Shown: positions 7,915 through 15,294 of the stretch, in pieces | Layout of the letters: the number at the start of each line of letters is the position of its first letter | How positions within the stretch are numbered: position 1 is the first letter of the stretch | From: Paenibacillus macerans | Lineage (GTDB): Bacteria; Bacillota; Bacilli; Paenibacillales; Paenibacillaceae | DNA length: 64,000 bases | NCBI RefSeq assembly: GCF_900454495.1 | Contig: NZ_UGSI01000002.1 | Location: 124,001-188,000, forward strand | Direction: 5' to 3' | The notes under the pieces: generated by a model | Database searches by the model: none | Told to the model about the DNA's origin: nothing | What the model saw: the letters and a program-made list of their open reading frames with translations, nothing else | Translations under genes and position numbers: made by a program

Positions 7915-8811
7915 TTAAATAAAGTTCCACTTATACTTGCCCCCGCTGCGAGTCACGTACCCCGCCGCACTTCCGGGGAAATGCGTACTGAAATAAATGA
8001 CCGGGCGATCCGCGATGAGCTCCAGCACCCGGAGCCGTGAAATACGCGCTTGATCGAAAAATTCGCAGTACATTGAATTCCATTCCGGATTATAGACCTG
8101 AAACGGATGATGCATCACATCGGCGCCGAATAAAGCTTCTTCTTCGCCGGATTTAAGACGGATAGACATTTGGCCGATGCTGTGGCCGGGTGTCGGAATG
8201 AATGTGAATAGATCAAGGAATTCCCCGCCCTCAGGGCCAATGGTCTGCGTTAAGCCGGCTTCAACAACAGGCAATACGCTTTCTTCGTAAACGTTAAAGT
8301 TTGCTTCGTTTGCCTCGTTGTGGCTGGCCTCGCTGGAGTAATATTGCTGCTCTGCGAGGGGAAATACGTATTTGGCATTGGGGAAGGTCGGTACCCATTT
8401 TCCATCCACAAGCTTTGTATTCCAGCCAACATGGTCCACATGCAGATGCGTCAGCAGAACGTAGTCCACTTCCTCCGGTGTAACCCCAGCCTCCTTCAGC
8501 CGCTCGAGATAGGGGAGCTGGAGATTGGCTAGATCGGGATTTAAAGGCAAGTTTTTATCGTTTCCTGTAGCCGTATCGATAAGGATCGTATGCTTCGGGG
8601 TTTTCACCACCCACGTTCCAATGCTGACGATAAGCTGAGAATTGCCATCGATCAGGCCAACTGGAAGAGAGTTCCGATTCTCCTCCAGGAACAGGGGGTT
8701 CCACGATCCCGGAAAATATATTTCTGGCGGAATACCGTCAAGCATCATCTCCGTGACACGCGTCACGGTAACATCACCGACTCGATAGACCTTGGGAATT
8801 TTAGCGGTCAT
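7915..8811 (-). CDS. MBL fold metallo-hydrolase
   Basis: A 298-residue metallo-beta-lactamase fold enzyme. LTHLHVDHVGWN carries the HxHxDH zinc motif near residue 115, TPGHSIGQMS gives the next histidine, and FGADVMHH gives the bridging aspartate. The pattern fits the lactonase/arylsulfatase-like group that includes quorum-quenching AHL lactonases, but the substrate cannot be read from sequence. The start at 8811 is chosen because GGAGTT lies about eight bases upstream; a longer frame adds 17 basic residues with no site. It is divergent from the XRE-cupin gene at 9141. Confidence 0.9.
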   Translation of the reverse strand: MTAKIPKVYRVGDVTVTRVTEMMLDGIPPEIYFPGSWNPLFLEENRNSLPVGLIDGNSQLIVSIGTWVVKTPKHTILIDTATGNDKNLPLNPDLANLQLPYLERLKEAGVTPEEVDYVLLTHLHVDHVGWNTKLVDGKWVPTFPNAKYVFPLAEQQYYSSEASHNEANEANFNVYEESVLPVVEAGLTQTIGPEGGEFLDLFTFIPTPGHSIGQMSIRLKSGEEEALFGADVMHHPFQVYNPEWNSMYCEFFDQARISRLRVLELIADRPVIYFSTHFPGSAAGYVTRSGGKYKWNFI

Positions 8812-8907
8812 TCTTTTAACTCCTTTCGTCCTTCGGGCATATCTCTTTGAACCGAATAACAAGGAAGCCGTTGCATCAATGTGATTCGTTTCTTATTATC
8901 CATGAGA

Positions 8908-9113
8908 ATTTCGCTGTAAATGAAAATGATTCTGTTGGAATGAACGATGCTCAGATACCCGGGTAAGATTCGTTCACCAACCTTGATTAAATGTTAGTCC
9001 AATAATGGCGCCAAATCAACGTTTTTACACCGTAATTTCGCACTAGTGAAAGGGCTTGATATTGCTCGTGTTTACGCCTATTATAATGTTATAAATTTCG
9101 CCGACAGCGAAAT
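8908..9113 (+). promoter_or_regulatory. Divergent control region with three ATTTCGC operators
   Basis: A 329-base gap between the MBL and XRE-cupin genes. TTGATA (9056-9061), 17 bases, TATTAT (9079-9084) is a good promoter for the plus-strand gene. ATTTCGC-CGACA-GCGAAAT (9095-9113) is a perfect 7-5-7 palindrome just downstream of the -10. Related copies start at 9035 (ATTTCGC, then AGTGAAA) and 8908 (ATTTCGC, then GAAAAT). They are probable sites for the XRE-cupin regulator. Confidence 0.6.
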
Positions 9114-9140
9114 CGCATCGAAAATTTAGGAGGCTTGCAT

Positions 9141-9686
9141 ATGAATTCGATCGGCGAAGCCATTCGAAGCACGCGAAAAAAACATAAATTAACGCTCAAG
9201 AAGGTAGCTCAAGCAGCATCTGTATCCTTATCTTTTCTTAGTGAAATTGAACGCGATAAGGCGAATCCGTCCATCAGTGTTCTGAAGCGCATAGCGAATG
9301 CATTAAACGTGAATTTTACCGATTTGTTTGGCGAGGAGAAACGAAGCATTATCGTTAGGAAAAACGAGCGCAAACCTTTGGTGCATTCCGAAGGTTCCCG
9401 TATTACCTGGTACGCGCTCAGTCAAGGAAGCAGCAACCGAATGGGACCGATATGGGGAGTGTTGGAAGAAGGAGCGGCTTACGGCGACATTGGCGTCGGC
9501 CATAGCGATGGAGAGGAATTTCTATTTGTCCACTCCGGGCGTTTGGAGTTTATGCTGGGCAATGAACGTTACACGCTCGAAGAAGGGGACAGTATCTATT
9601 ATGATGCCAGAATCCCCCATAGTTATAAGAATATCTGGGAAGGCGAAACGCTGCTAATAGCGGTTGCTACTCCGCCTACTTTTTGA
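9141..9686 (+). CDS. XRE family regulator with C-terminal cupin domain
   Basis: A 181-residue regulator. The N-terminal helix-turn-helix (about residues 5-60: LKKVAQAASVSLSFLSEIER, then NPSISVLKRIANALN) is joined to a small cupin barrel (about 105-175) with the metal-type motif GHSDGEEFLFVHSG and a second motif DSIYYDARIPHSY. This HTH-cupin layout (PuuR/MltR-like) senses a small molecule in the cupin. The start at 9141 has AGGAGG seven bases upstream. It is divergent from the MBL/alpha-beta hydrolase operon and probably controls it. Confidence 0.92.
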   Translation: MNSIGEAIRSTRKKHKLTLKKVAQAASVSLSFLSEIERDKANPSISVLKRIANALNVNFTDLFGEEKRSIIVRKNERKPLVHSEGSRITWYALSQGSSNRMGPIWGVLEEGAAYGDIGVGHSDGEEFLFVHSGRLEFMLGNERYTLEEGDSIYYDARIPHSYKNIWEGETLLIAVATPPTF

Positions 9687-9790
9687 CGGAACGGAATTGG
9701 AGGTACATCCGTACGAACCGCTGATGATCATTATAAAGAACAGCGGAAGGGAACCCCTTTAGTATTTTTCGCCGATAGCCCCGTTAAGCT

Positions 9791-9815
9791 GAACCGTATC
9801 ATAAGTGACGGCAAG
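9791..9815 (+). repeat. att-like repeat, copy D
   Basis: GAACCGTATCATAAGTGA again encodes Glu-Pro-Tyr-His-Lys-stop, here with TGA, followed by CGGCAAGTTT. The preceding GCCGATAG-CCCCGTTAAGCT is shared with copy E (14974). It lies 105 bases after the XRE-cupin gene and just before the GC-rich block. Confidence 0.65.
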
Positions 9816-9861
9816 TTTTTGGATTTAATTGTAGTTTATCCACTGTACTCGCTGACACTTC

Positions 9862-11394
9862 TTATCCATCGGGGGGCGTCGAACCCACAGCGGTTGCGCT
9901 CTTTTCGCGTCGTCGGCTGGCCTGGAATGCGGCCGCGACGACGAGGACTCCTGCGATAAGAGTGACGACGCTTGCCACCTGCAGCGCGGACTCGGCTCCG
10001 GCGGTGAAGGAGTCGATGATAGCGATTTGCTGAGCGGGAGCCGCAGCGACGGCTTCGGCTACCGTACGCGGAATCGGGTCGTCGCGTTGAAGGCTTGCCG
10101 GAAGATGCCGGGTGAAGCTCACGGTCAGCACGGTGCCGACAATCGCGACGCCGAGGGCGCTGCCAAGTTCCCGGGTTGCGGATTGAAGTCCCCCTGCGAC
10201 CCCGGCTTGTTCGGCGGGCAGCGCCGCCGTGAGTTCGGCTGTCAGGCATGGGAGAGCGAGAGCGAAGCCAATTCCGATGAGGACGAGCCAGGCTGCGTAG
10301 GCGAGATAAGGCTGGTGCAAGGCGGAGGTTAGGCCGAGCAGTCCGACGCCGATGGCGAGGAAGGCAGCGGACAGCGTTGCGGGAATACCGACGCGCCTCA
10401 CCAGGTCGGGAACGTATCGAGCGACGAGCAGCATGGGCGCCGACATAGGAACAATCGCGAGCCCGGCTTGCAGGACGGAGTACCCGCGGCCGTACTGCAG
10501 GAGCGAAGCGTTGAGGTAGAACAAGCCAAAGCTCCCGAAGAACATCACGAGCATACCCAGGCTGACGGTGCTGAGCAGGGGGATGCGGAACAGGCGAGGG
10601 TCGAGCAAGGGGTGACGAACGCGCAGTTCGACCACGACCCATGCGGAGCCGAGCACGACACTGGCCCCGAACGCGGCGATGACGACGGCGCTGCTCCAAC
10701 CGCTCTCCGGCCCCTCGATGATGCCGATTAAGAGAGCAATGGTTGCTGCGACAAGCAAGGCGGTGCCGGCAGGGTCAAGGCTGCGTGGGCTGCGGCTGCT
10801 GCGTTGTACGGCAAGAGCCGTCCAGATCGCGCAGAGAAGCGCAACAGGCACGATGGCCATGAACAGGGTTCGCCATGATCCTGTAGTCAGCAAAGCCGCG
10901 CCGGCGATGTTGCCGACGAGCCCGCCTATGCCGGTGGTCGCGCCCCAGATGGCGAGGGCTCGGCCGCGCCGTTCGGGTGAGGTCGCGTGAACCAGCACTC
11001 CCACGCAGTTCGGAAGCGCCAGCGCCGCTCCGACGCCGGTGATCGCGCGGCCGAGGAGTAGGATGGTCACGTTCGCCGAGACGGCCGAGATCGCAGCGCC
11101 GACCGCGAACGTGACGAGCCCGGCGATCAGCACACCCTTGCGTCCGAATCGGTCGCCGGCCGCGCCGCCCGGGATGACCAGGCAGGCGAACACGACGACA
11201 TAAGCGTCAACGATCCACAGCAGCTCTGAGGAGCTCGGGTGCAGCCCGCTGGCCGCGAGCATCGGAACAGCCAGATTGATGGCGGCGACGAGGCCCACGA
11301 CCAGGATGGTGCACGCGCACACGCATGCCAGAACCCGTCCCTGATGCCGAGAAGAGATCGCGGCACCAGGGGACCTTGTCTGTGGGGTACTCAT
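9862..11394 (-). CDS. MFS transporter, DHA2-like drug:proton antiporter
   Basis: A 510-residue multidrug exporter with 14 predicted helices. The family motif A is GGAAGDRFGRKG near residue 77, and motif C-like GVGAALALPN follows. It is strongly GC-rich, with proline- and arginine-rich codons, unlike the AT-richer neighbours on both sides, and resembles actinobacterial DHA2 pumps. Its ATG overlaps the stop of the upstream SDR gene by four bases (ATGA), so the two are translationally coupled. The TetR-type gene at 12797 is the likely regulator. The GC bias points to transfer from a high-GC organism. Confidence 0.92.
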   Translation of the reverse strand: MSTPQTRSPGAAISSRHQGRVLACVCACTILVVGLVAAINLAVPMLAASGLHPSSSELLWIVDAYVVVFACLVIPGGAAGDRFGRKGVLIAGLVTFAVGAAISAVSANVTILLLGRAITGVGAALALPNCVGVLVHATSPERRGRALAIWGATTGIGGLVGNIAGAALLTTGSWRTLFMAIVPVALLCAIWTALAVQRSSRSPRSLDPAGTALLVAATIALLIGIIEGPESGWSSAVVIAAFGASVVLGSAWVVVELRVRHPLLDPRLFRIPLLSTVSLGMLVMFFGSFGLFYLNASLLQYGRGYSVLQAGLAIVPMSAPMLLVARYVPDLVRRVGIPATLSAAFLAIGVGLLGLTSALHQPYLAYAAWLVLIGIGFALALPCLTAELTAALPAEQAGVAGGLQSATRELGSALGVAIVGTVLTVSFTRHLPASLQRDDPIPRTVAEAVAAAPAQQIAIIDSFTAGAESALQVASVVTLIAGVLVVAAAFQASRRREKSATAVGSTPPDG

Positions 11395-12296
11395 TGGTGT
11401 CCTGCCTCTGTGTACGCGCCAGCCATGATGTCACTCACCAGTGTCGGCCCGGAAGGTTCCCAAGCGAGTAGTTGGCGGGTGCTCTCACTGGAGCCGGTCA
11501 TGGAAAGCTTGAAGAAGCTGCCGACAAATCCAAAGTGAGCGGTGGCGTTCTCGTGTGCGACCGATATTACTGGGATGCCGAGGATGCGACCGATGGCTTC
11601 GGCAATCGTCCGGGTGGAGACAGCCTCCTCCGCGACCGCATGCAGGCGCGATCCGGCGGGCGCCTTCTCGAGTCCGAGTCGGATGAGCTTGGCGGCATCG
11701 GAACGGTGTACCGCGGACCAAGCGTTGGAGCCGTCCCCGATGTACCCGGACACACCCTGCTTACGCGCGGCGTTCACCAGGAAGTTGATGAAGCCCCAGT
11801 CTCCGGCCCCGTGAACCGTCGGCGCGAACCGGGCGATGATGGTCCGCACTCCGCGCCCGACATAGTCGAGAGCGAGATTCTCTGCGCCGCCCCGGGCAGA
11901 GTTCGGACCCACAGCTGGCGACGGGTCCGTCTCCAGTACCGATCGCCCCTGAACCAGACCGGACAGGCCATTGGCGACCACGAACGGCCGGTCGGTACCG
12001 ACGAGGGCTTCGGCGAGAGTCTCGACTGCGGCCCGTTCGGCGCGATCCGACTCCGACGGATTCGCCCAGTCGTGCTTGTTCGCCAGGTGGACGACAGCCT
12101 CGGCCTCGGCCGCTCCGCAGCGAAGCGAGTCGAGGTCGTCGAGATCCCCGCGCAGAGCCGTCGCGCCCTTCGCCTCGAGCGACGCTGCAGAACCGTCCGA
12201 CCGAGCCAGTCCGACGACCTTGTGACCCGCTCTCAGCAGTTCATCGACGGTGGCCGATCCGATCCACCCTGTTGCTCCGGTGACAAATACTTTCAT
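11391..12296 (-). CDS. NAD-dependent epimerase/dehydratase-like SDR (extended/atypical)
   Basis: A 301-residue protein. It starts with the Rossmann motif MKVFVTGATGWIGSATVDEL (TGATGWIG) and continues with GLARSDGSAASLEAKGA and RGDLDDLDSL, as in the SDR_a5-like group of NAD(P)-binding oxidoreductases. VVANGLSG and later RFAPTVHGAGDWGF replace the classical YxxxK segment. The start is 12296 with AGGAGGAT upstream; the frame extends further but that part belongs to the DUF3500 remnant. It is very GC-rich. Its stop overlaps the MFS start by four bases, so both form one operon. Confidence 0.9.
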   Translation of the reverse strand: MKVFVTGATGWIGSATVDELLRAGHKVVGLARSDGSAASLEAKGATALRGDLDDLDSLRCGAAEAEAVVHLANKHDWANPSESDRAERAAVETLAEALVGTDRPFVVANGLSGLVQGRSVLETDPSPAVGPNSARGGAENLALDYVGRGVRTIIARFAPTVHGAGDWGFINFLVNAARKQGVSGYIGDGSNAWSAVHRSDAAKLIRLGLEKAPAGSRLHAVAEEAVSTRTIAEAIGRILGIPVISVAHENATAHFGFVGSFFKLSMTGSSESTRQLLAWEPSGPTLVSDIMAGAYTEAGHQ

Positions 12297-12484
12297 CTGA
12301 ATATCCTCCTTGCAGCCCTTCTGCAGGCTGCACCTATTATTTTTGCGGTTCCTCGTATCGTCAGGATGAAAGACGACATCTGTCCCTTCACAATAACGAG
12401 ACACCGTGTAACTTAATATACTAGAAACGGTACATTGTGTCCAGTAATTATTTTTGAAGCAGGAAAAACGGTGCCAGGTTTGGA

Positions 12485-12760
12485 TTAAGGGGCGATTCCG
12501 CCGTAGTCCGTAATCTTGTCGCGCCACACGGCGTGCGGATGAGGATCGGAGAAGATGATGCCGCTGCGCATCGAGAACTCGATCCACACGGACGGGCCGT
12601 CGATGCGGATGCAGTCCCTCGGTCAGCTCATGGAGGTGGAGCCGCGAATAGTCCTGGTTCAAATCACGGAGTTGGTCCTTAGAGAGCGTATCCGCGAACG
12701 CTTTCGCGAGTTCGATGATCTTGCCGCTCAGGGTTGAAGGGCAATTGGACGCGCTAGACA
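12485..12760 (-). pseudogene. DUF3500 family protein, frameshifted C-terminal remnant
   Basis: On the minus strand one frame reads KIIELAKAFADTLSKDQL and RDLNQDYSRLHLHEL, then shifts near 12615 into another frame reading DCIRIDGPSVWIEFSM, RSGIIFSDPHPHAVWRD and KITDYGG before a TAA. The second part matches the conserved C-terminus of DUF3500 proteins. The two parts are out of frame and only the ends of the protein remain. The first fragment also supplies a false upstream extension of the SDR gene. It sits between the SDR-MFS operon and the TetR gene. Confidence 0.6.
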
Positions 12761-12796
12761 CATATATGGCTAAAATAGACAGGGAGCACGTTCTCC

Positions 12797-13402
12797 ATGT
12801 ATAGTAGAGGCATGAATATGGACAAAGAACACTATCATGGCGGTCGTCCCCGAAGCGAGCAAGCGAGGGCGGCTATTCTGAATGCGGCTGACGATCTCTT
12901 GGTCGAGGTCGGTTATGCGGCAATGACGATGAAGGGCATCTCCGAGAAGGCTGGAGTATCCCGGCAGACCGTGTATCGTTGGTGGTCCCATAAAGCGGAG
13001 ATCTTGTTCGAGGCCAGCGCGGCCGATGCAGAGGAGGAACTAGCGATTAGCCCGACAGGGGATCCCTTGGACGACCTCGCGGCCTACCTGGAAGCTCTTG
13101 TGCGCTTCCTAGCGCACTCACCGGCAGGCGCTGCTTATCGGGCGCTCCTCGGCGAAGCGCAGCACGATTCCGACGTGGCGGAGCTGCTCTCCGCGAAGGA
13201 TCCGCTCGGTGACAGCGCACGGGTCGTGATCGATCGCGCGCTCGGGAAGGACACGCTGCCAGTCACGCTCGATCAGGCCACCGCCTTGCTGATCGGCCCG
13301 AGCTTCTTCTGGATTCTGAGCGGACGCGATCCCGTTCAGCTTGTCCCGCGGCAACTGGCCGAGGACTTCATACGCGATCTCCAGTCGCGACAGTCGCGGT
13401 GA
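12797..13402 (+). CDS. TetR/AcrR family transcriptional regulator
   Basis: A 201-residue repressor, GC-rich like the MFS and SDR genes. The helix-turn-helix covers about residues 20-65 (GYAAMTMKGISEKAGVSRQT, then VYRWWSHKAEILFEA), and the tail resembles the TetR_C_11-like fold of actinobacterial regulators. Start choice is open: 12797 has GGGAGC ten bases upstream, while ATG 12818 has AGAGG seven bases upstream and would give MDKEHYHGGRP, a more usual beginning. It is divergent from the SDR-MFS operon and is its likely repressor. A strong terminator follows at 13453. Confidence 0.88.
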   Translation: MYSRGMNMDKEHYHGGRPRSEQARAAILNAADDLLVEVGYAAMTMKGISEKAGVSRQTVYRWWSHKAEILFEASAADAEEELAISPTGDPLDDLAAYLEALVRFLAHSPAGAAYRALLGEAQHDSDVAELLSAKDPLGDSARVVIDRALGKDTLPVTLDQATALLIGPSFFWILSGRDPVQLVPRQLAEDFIRDLQSRQSR

Positions 13403-13452
13403 GGGGCTTTTCTCGGAGCCCACCAAAATTTCATTACAGAAGTTGAAATGCA

Positions 13453-13487
13453 GAAAGACGCCTGATAGGGCGTCTTTCGTTTTTTTT
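13453..13487 (+). terminator. Rho-independent terminator for the TetR gene
   Basis: GAAAGACGCC (13453-13462) pairs with GGCGTCTTTC (13469-13478) across a short loop, followed by GTTTTTTTT. A textbook terminator. Confidence 0.9.
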
Positions 13488-13497
13488 ATGATACAGT

Positions 13498-13514
13498 GAA
13501 CCTACCACAAGTGA
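13498..13514 (+). repeat. att-like repeat with a one-base deletion
   Basis: GAACCTACCACAAGTGA equals the att-like sequence GAA-CCx-TAC-CAC-AAG-TGA with one base missing after GAACC. It lies right after the terminator that ends the GC-rich block, in the same orientation as the other copies. Confidence 0.5.
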
Positions 13515-13766
13515 TCTCACCTTGGGTATGATACGCCGTGCAAATATTACAAAAGGCGAAATGTAAAGCGCCGCGGCGCTTTTTGTTCTCCAGCGGTTCT
13601 ATTTGGTCTCTAATGTGAGCATACGAGGCTGCAGGAGAAAAATTGGAATAACTTTCGCAGCGACTTTTCATCTTCCGCGCATGTTCTCCGAACCCTAACC
13701 TGACATCTTATTGTCCAGTTTTAACGGATATACTGATAACAAGTCTTAGAGATTCAGCAGGAGTGG
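13515..13766. other. Non-coding stretch between the GC-rich block and the WYL remnant
   Basis: A small hairpin AAAGCGCC-GC-GGCGCTTT with a T-run lies at 13565-13584. A 61-codon minus-strand frame (13486-13671) containing CNICTAYHTQGEITCG is open but has no recognisable family and no good start signal; I do not call it a gene. Confidence 0.4.
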
Positions 13767-14063
13767 ATGGAGGCTACAGGGACTTCTCGTGCAGAAGTTA
13801 GGGTTAACGAAACGCCTAGAACCCCTCTGGTATTAAAAATAGAACCGACTGGAGCCTATCGCATCGTGGATGAGTTTAAGGAAGAGGACATTTCGAAACA
13901 GGAAGACGGGTCTTTCCGGGTCACATCAGATATGCCTTCCGGAGAATGGCTTTATCAGTATCTTCTTTCATATGGAGATCTACTGGAAGTTATTGAGCCG
14001 GTGTCTGTCAGGCTGGAGATGAGAAATCGCACGACCAAAATGGCCGAAAAATATTTTAGATAA
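13767..14063 (+). pseudogene. WYL-domain (YafY-type) regulator, C-terminal WCX remnant
   Basis: About 98 residues correspond to the C-terminal WCX part of a helix-turn-helix/WYL regulator: PLVLKIEPTGAYRIVDEFKE, then EDGSFRVTSDMPSGEWLYQY, then LLSYGDLLEVIEPVSVRLEM. The N-terminal DNA-binding and WYL parts are missing. The open frame runs only a few codons upstream of the ATG and the nearest GGAG is too close to it. It is most likely a 5'-truncated remnant, although a short translated product cannot be excluded. Confidence 0.65.
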
Positions 14064-14141
14064 CTGGACACTCTGCTGTCAGGTTCTGTTGATTAAACTA
14101 GCCTTGTATTCAAAACATACCAAGGAGGATTCAGCAGAACG

Positions 14142-14546
14142 ATGGAAAACAGCCCGTACTTATTGGATATGAGCAAAGAATTTCTGCTTCCGCAAGTTAT
14201 ACAAAATTTTATAGCCGCTGCCAATAAACCCGATTGGGAGGCTTATGTGGACTGCTTTTCGGAAGATGCTCTTGTCCTTGATGAAGGCAAAGAATGGGCA
14301 GGCAAAGCTGCTATCAAAAAGTGGAGTGCCGAACATCACTTTGGTGCTAACATAACGCTTGAACTCAAACAGCATAAACAGCATGAGGAAGAAATCGTGG
14401 TGGTTTTTAAAGTTGACGGGGATTTCGATAAAACCGGCCTCCCGGATCCTCTTTATTTGGATTTTTATTTTCAGATCCGAAACCTTAAGATTAAGCAGCT
14501 GACGATACTGCTGTTCAAAGGATCGGAACAATTAGAAGAACGCTAA
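14142..14546 (+). CDS. Nuclear transport factor 2-like (SnoaL-type) protein
   Basis: A 134-residue protein with the NTF2/SnoaL cone fold pattern: an N-terminal helix pair (VIQNFIAAANKPDWEAYVDC), the strand FSEDALVLDEGKEWAGKAAI, and C-terminal strands ending in LTILLFKGSEQLEE. Many such proteins are small isomerases, hydrolases or ligand-binding proteins; nothing fixes the substrate. AAGGAGG lies 13 bases before the ATG, a long spacing; ATG 14169 is a possible alternative. It is followed after 28 bases by a Dabb-domain gene on the same strand, probably one transcript, ending at the hairpin at 14923. Confidence 0.8.
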   Translation: MENSPYLLDMSKEFLLPQVIQNFIAAANKPDWEAYVDCFSEDALVLDEGKEWAGKAAIKKWSAEHHFGANITLELKQHKQHEEEIVVVFKVDGDFDKTGLPDPLYLDFYFQIRNLKIKQLTILLFKGSEQLEER

Positions 14547-14574
14547 TCAGATAAGGGACGAGGTGAACCTAAAA

Positions 14575-14862
14575 ATGATAGTAAATCATTTGCTATTAAA
14601 GCTGAAGGACCGGAGTCCGAAGCATATCGAGCAAGTTCAAACCGTTCTGCTGAGCATGAGAGGGAAAATAGACGTTCTTCTCGATGTTCAGGCTGAAGCT
14701 AACATTCGTCCTGGCCCTTCCGCATATGATTTGATTCTGATTACCAAGTTTGCATCCTTAGAGGACATGGATGAATACCTTATCCATCCGGCCCATCAGG
14801 ATGTCGCCAAATTGATTGGTACGGTTCTGGAAACGCAGGCATCTGTATGCTGCTCTATCTGA
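14575..14862 (+). CDS. Dabb (stress-responsive alpha/beta barrel) family protein
   Basis: A 95-residue single-domain protein. The N-terminal strand MIVNHLLLKLKDRS and the C-terminal DEYLIHPAHQDVAKLIGTVL match the dimeric alpha/beta barrel (Dabb) family, with the conserved YxxHPxHxxV segment. The start at 14575 follows GAGGTGA by nine bases; the GTG at 14563 is part of that site. Homologues in bacteria are small dimeric barrels of unknown or olivetolic-acid-cyclase-like function. It is encoded with the NTF2-like gene; a second Dabb gene occurs at 49719. Confidence 0.88.
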   Translation: MIVNHLLLKLKDRSPKHIEQVQTVLLSMRGKIDVLLDVQAEANIRPGPSAYDLILITKFASLEDMDEYLIHPAHQDVAKLIGTVLETQASVCCSI

Positions 14863-14922
14863 TGAAGTCAGCTTTAATAGGACCATGAGAAATTAGTCTA
14901 CGACAAGTTGCAAAAGATGAGC

Positions 14923-14955
14923 AATGGCGGCCACATGGCCGCCATTTGTTTTCGC
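14923..14955 (+). terminator. Terminator after the Dabb gene
   Basis: AATGGCGGCC (14923-14932), loop ACAT, GGCCGCCATT (14937-14946), then TGTTTT. A perfect 10-bp stem. Confidence 0.8.
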
Positions 14956-14973
14956 CGATAGACCCGTTAAGCT

Positions 14974-15002
14974 GAACCGTATCACAAATAGTGGTAAAGC
15001 GG
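14974..15002 (+). repeat. att-like repeat, copy E
   Basis: GAACCGTATCACAAATAG followed by TGGTAAAGCGGA. It encodes Glu-Pro-Tyr-His-Lys-stop and its right flank is identical to that at the true rlmH end (2330-2341). The left flank GCCGATAG-CCCGTTAAGCT matches copy D. Confidence 0.7.
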
Positions 15003-15083
15003 AGGGCTAAAATTATGGTTGAAGCGAAATTACTATACAACGTAAAATTCTAAGGTTGAGAAGTGAGGCGGAATGCTTCCCGG

Positions 15084-15294
15084 CGAAAATGAACTGGCGG
15101 TACGTTTTTCCACTAGAGCGTGTCTTCAAAGCTAAGATAGCCATAACCTAGAGGAATTTAAGGAATCAAGTTTTATCCAATCTAAGGACAAGAACTTGAT
15201 TCCATTGACGTAAAGGACAGTGCTTGTTCAATTATCTACAGACCTTGCCTTAGCCGGGTATAGGGGGAGGCGGTTACACACCTCAAACGAATCA
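15084..15294. other. Non-coding stretch with a half-copy of a hairpin repeat
   Basis: 15084-15108 (CGAAAATGAACTGGCGG, then TACGTTTT) matches one half of the terminator at 26805. An inverted repeat GGAATCAAGTT (15162-15172) with AACTTGATTCC (15193-15203) follows and may end transcription of the monooxygenase gene from the other side. No gene seen. Confidence 0.4.

Noticed and set aside
9836..10699. A 287-codon arginine-rich minus-strand frame in the MFS region
   Set aside because: It overlaps the MFS transporter in another frame and is a by-product of high GC.
11472..12416. A 314-codon plus-strand frame over the SDR gene
   Set aside because: It is antisense to a clear Rossmann-fold gene and has no recognisable motif.
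12297..12761. A long upstream extension of the SDR at 11391
   Set aside because: The extension is out of family, includes a DUF3500 fragment, and a proper start with AGGAGGAT is at 12296.
13486..13500. Reverse-strand CTGTATCATAAA resembling the att core
   Set aside because: Opposite orientation, overlaps a terminator T-run and shares only the AT-rich core; the plus-strand copy at 13498 is better.
13486..13671. 61-codon minus-strand frame with CNICTAYHTQGEITCG
   Set aside because: No family recognised, no ribosome binding site, and it overlaps the att-like copy and a terminator region.
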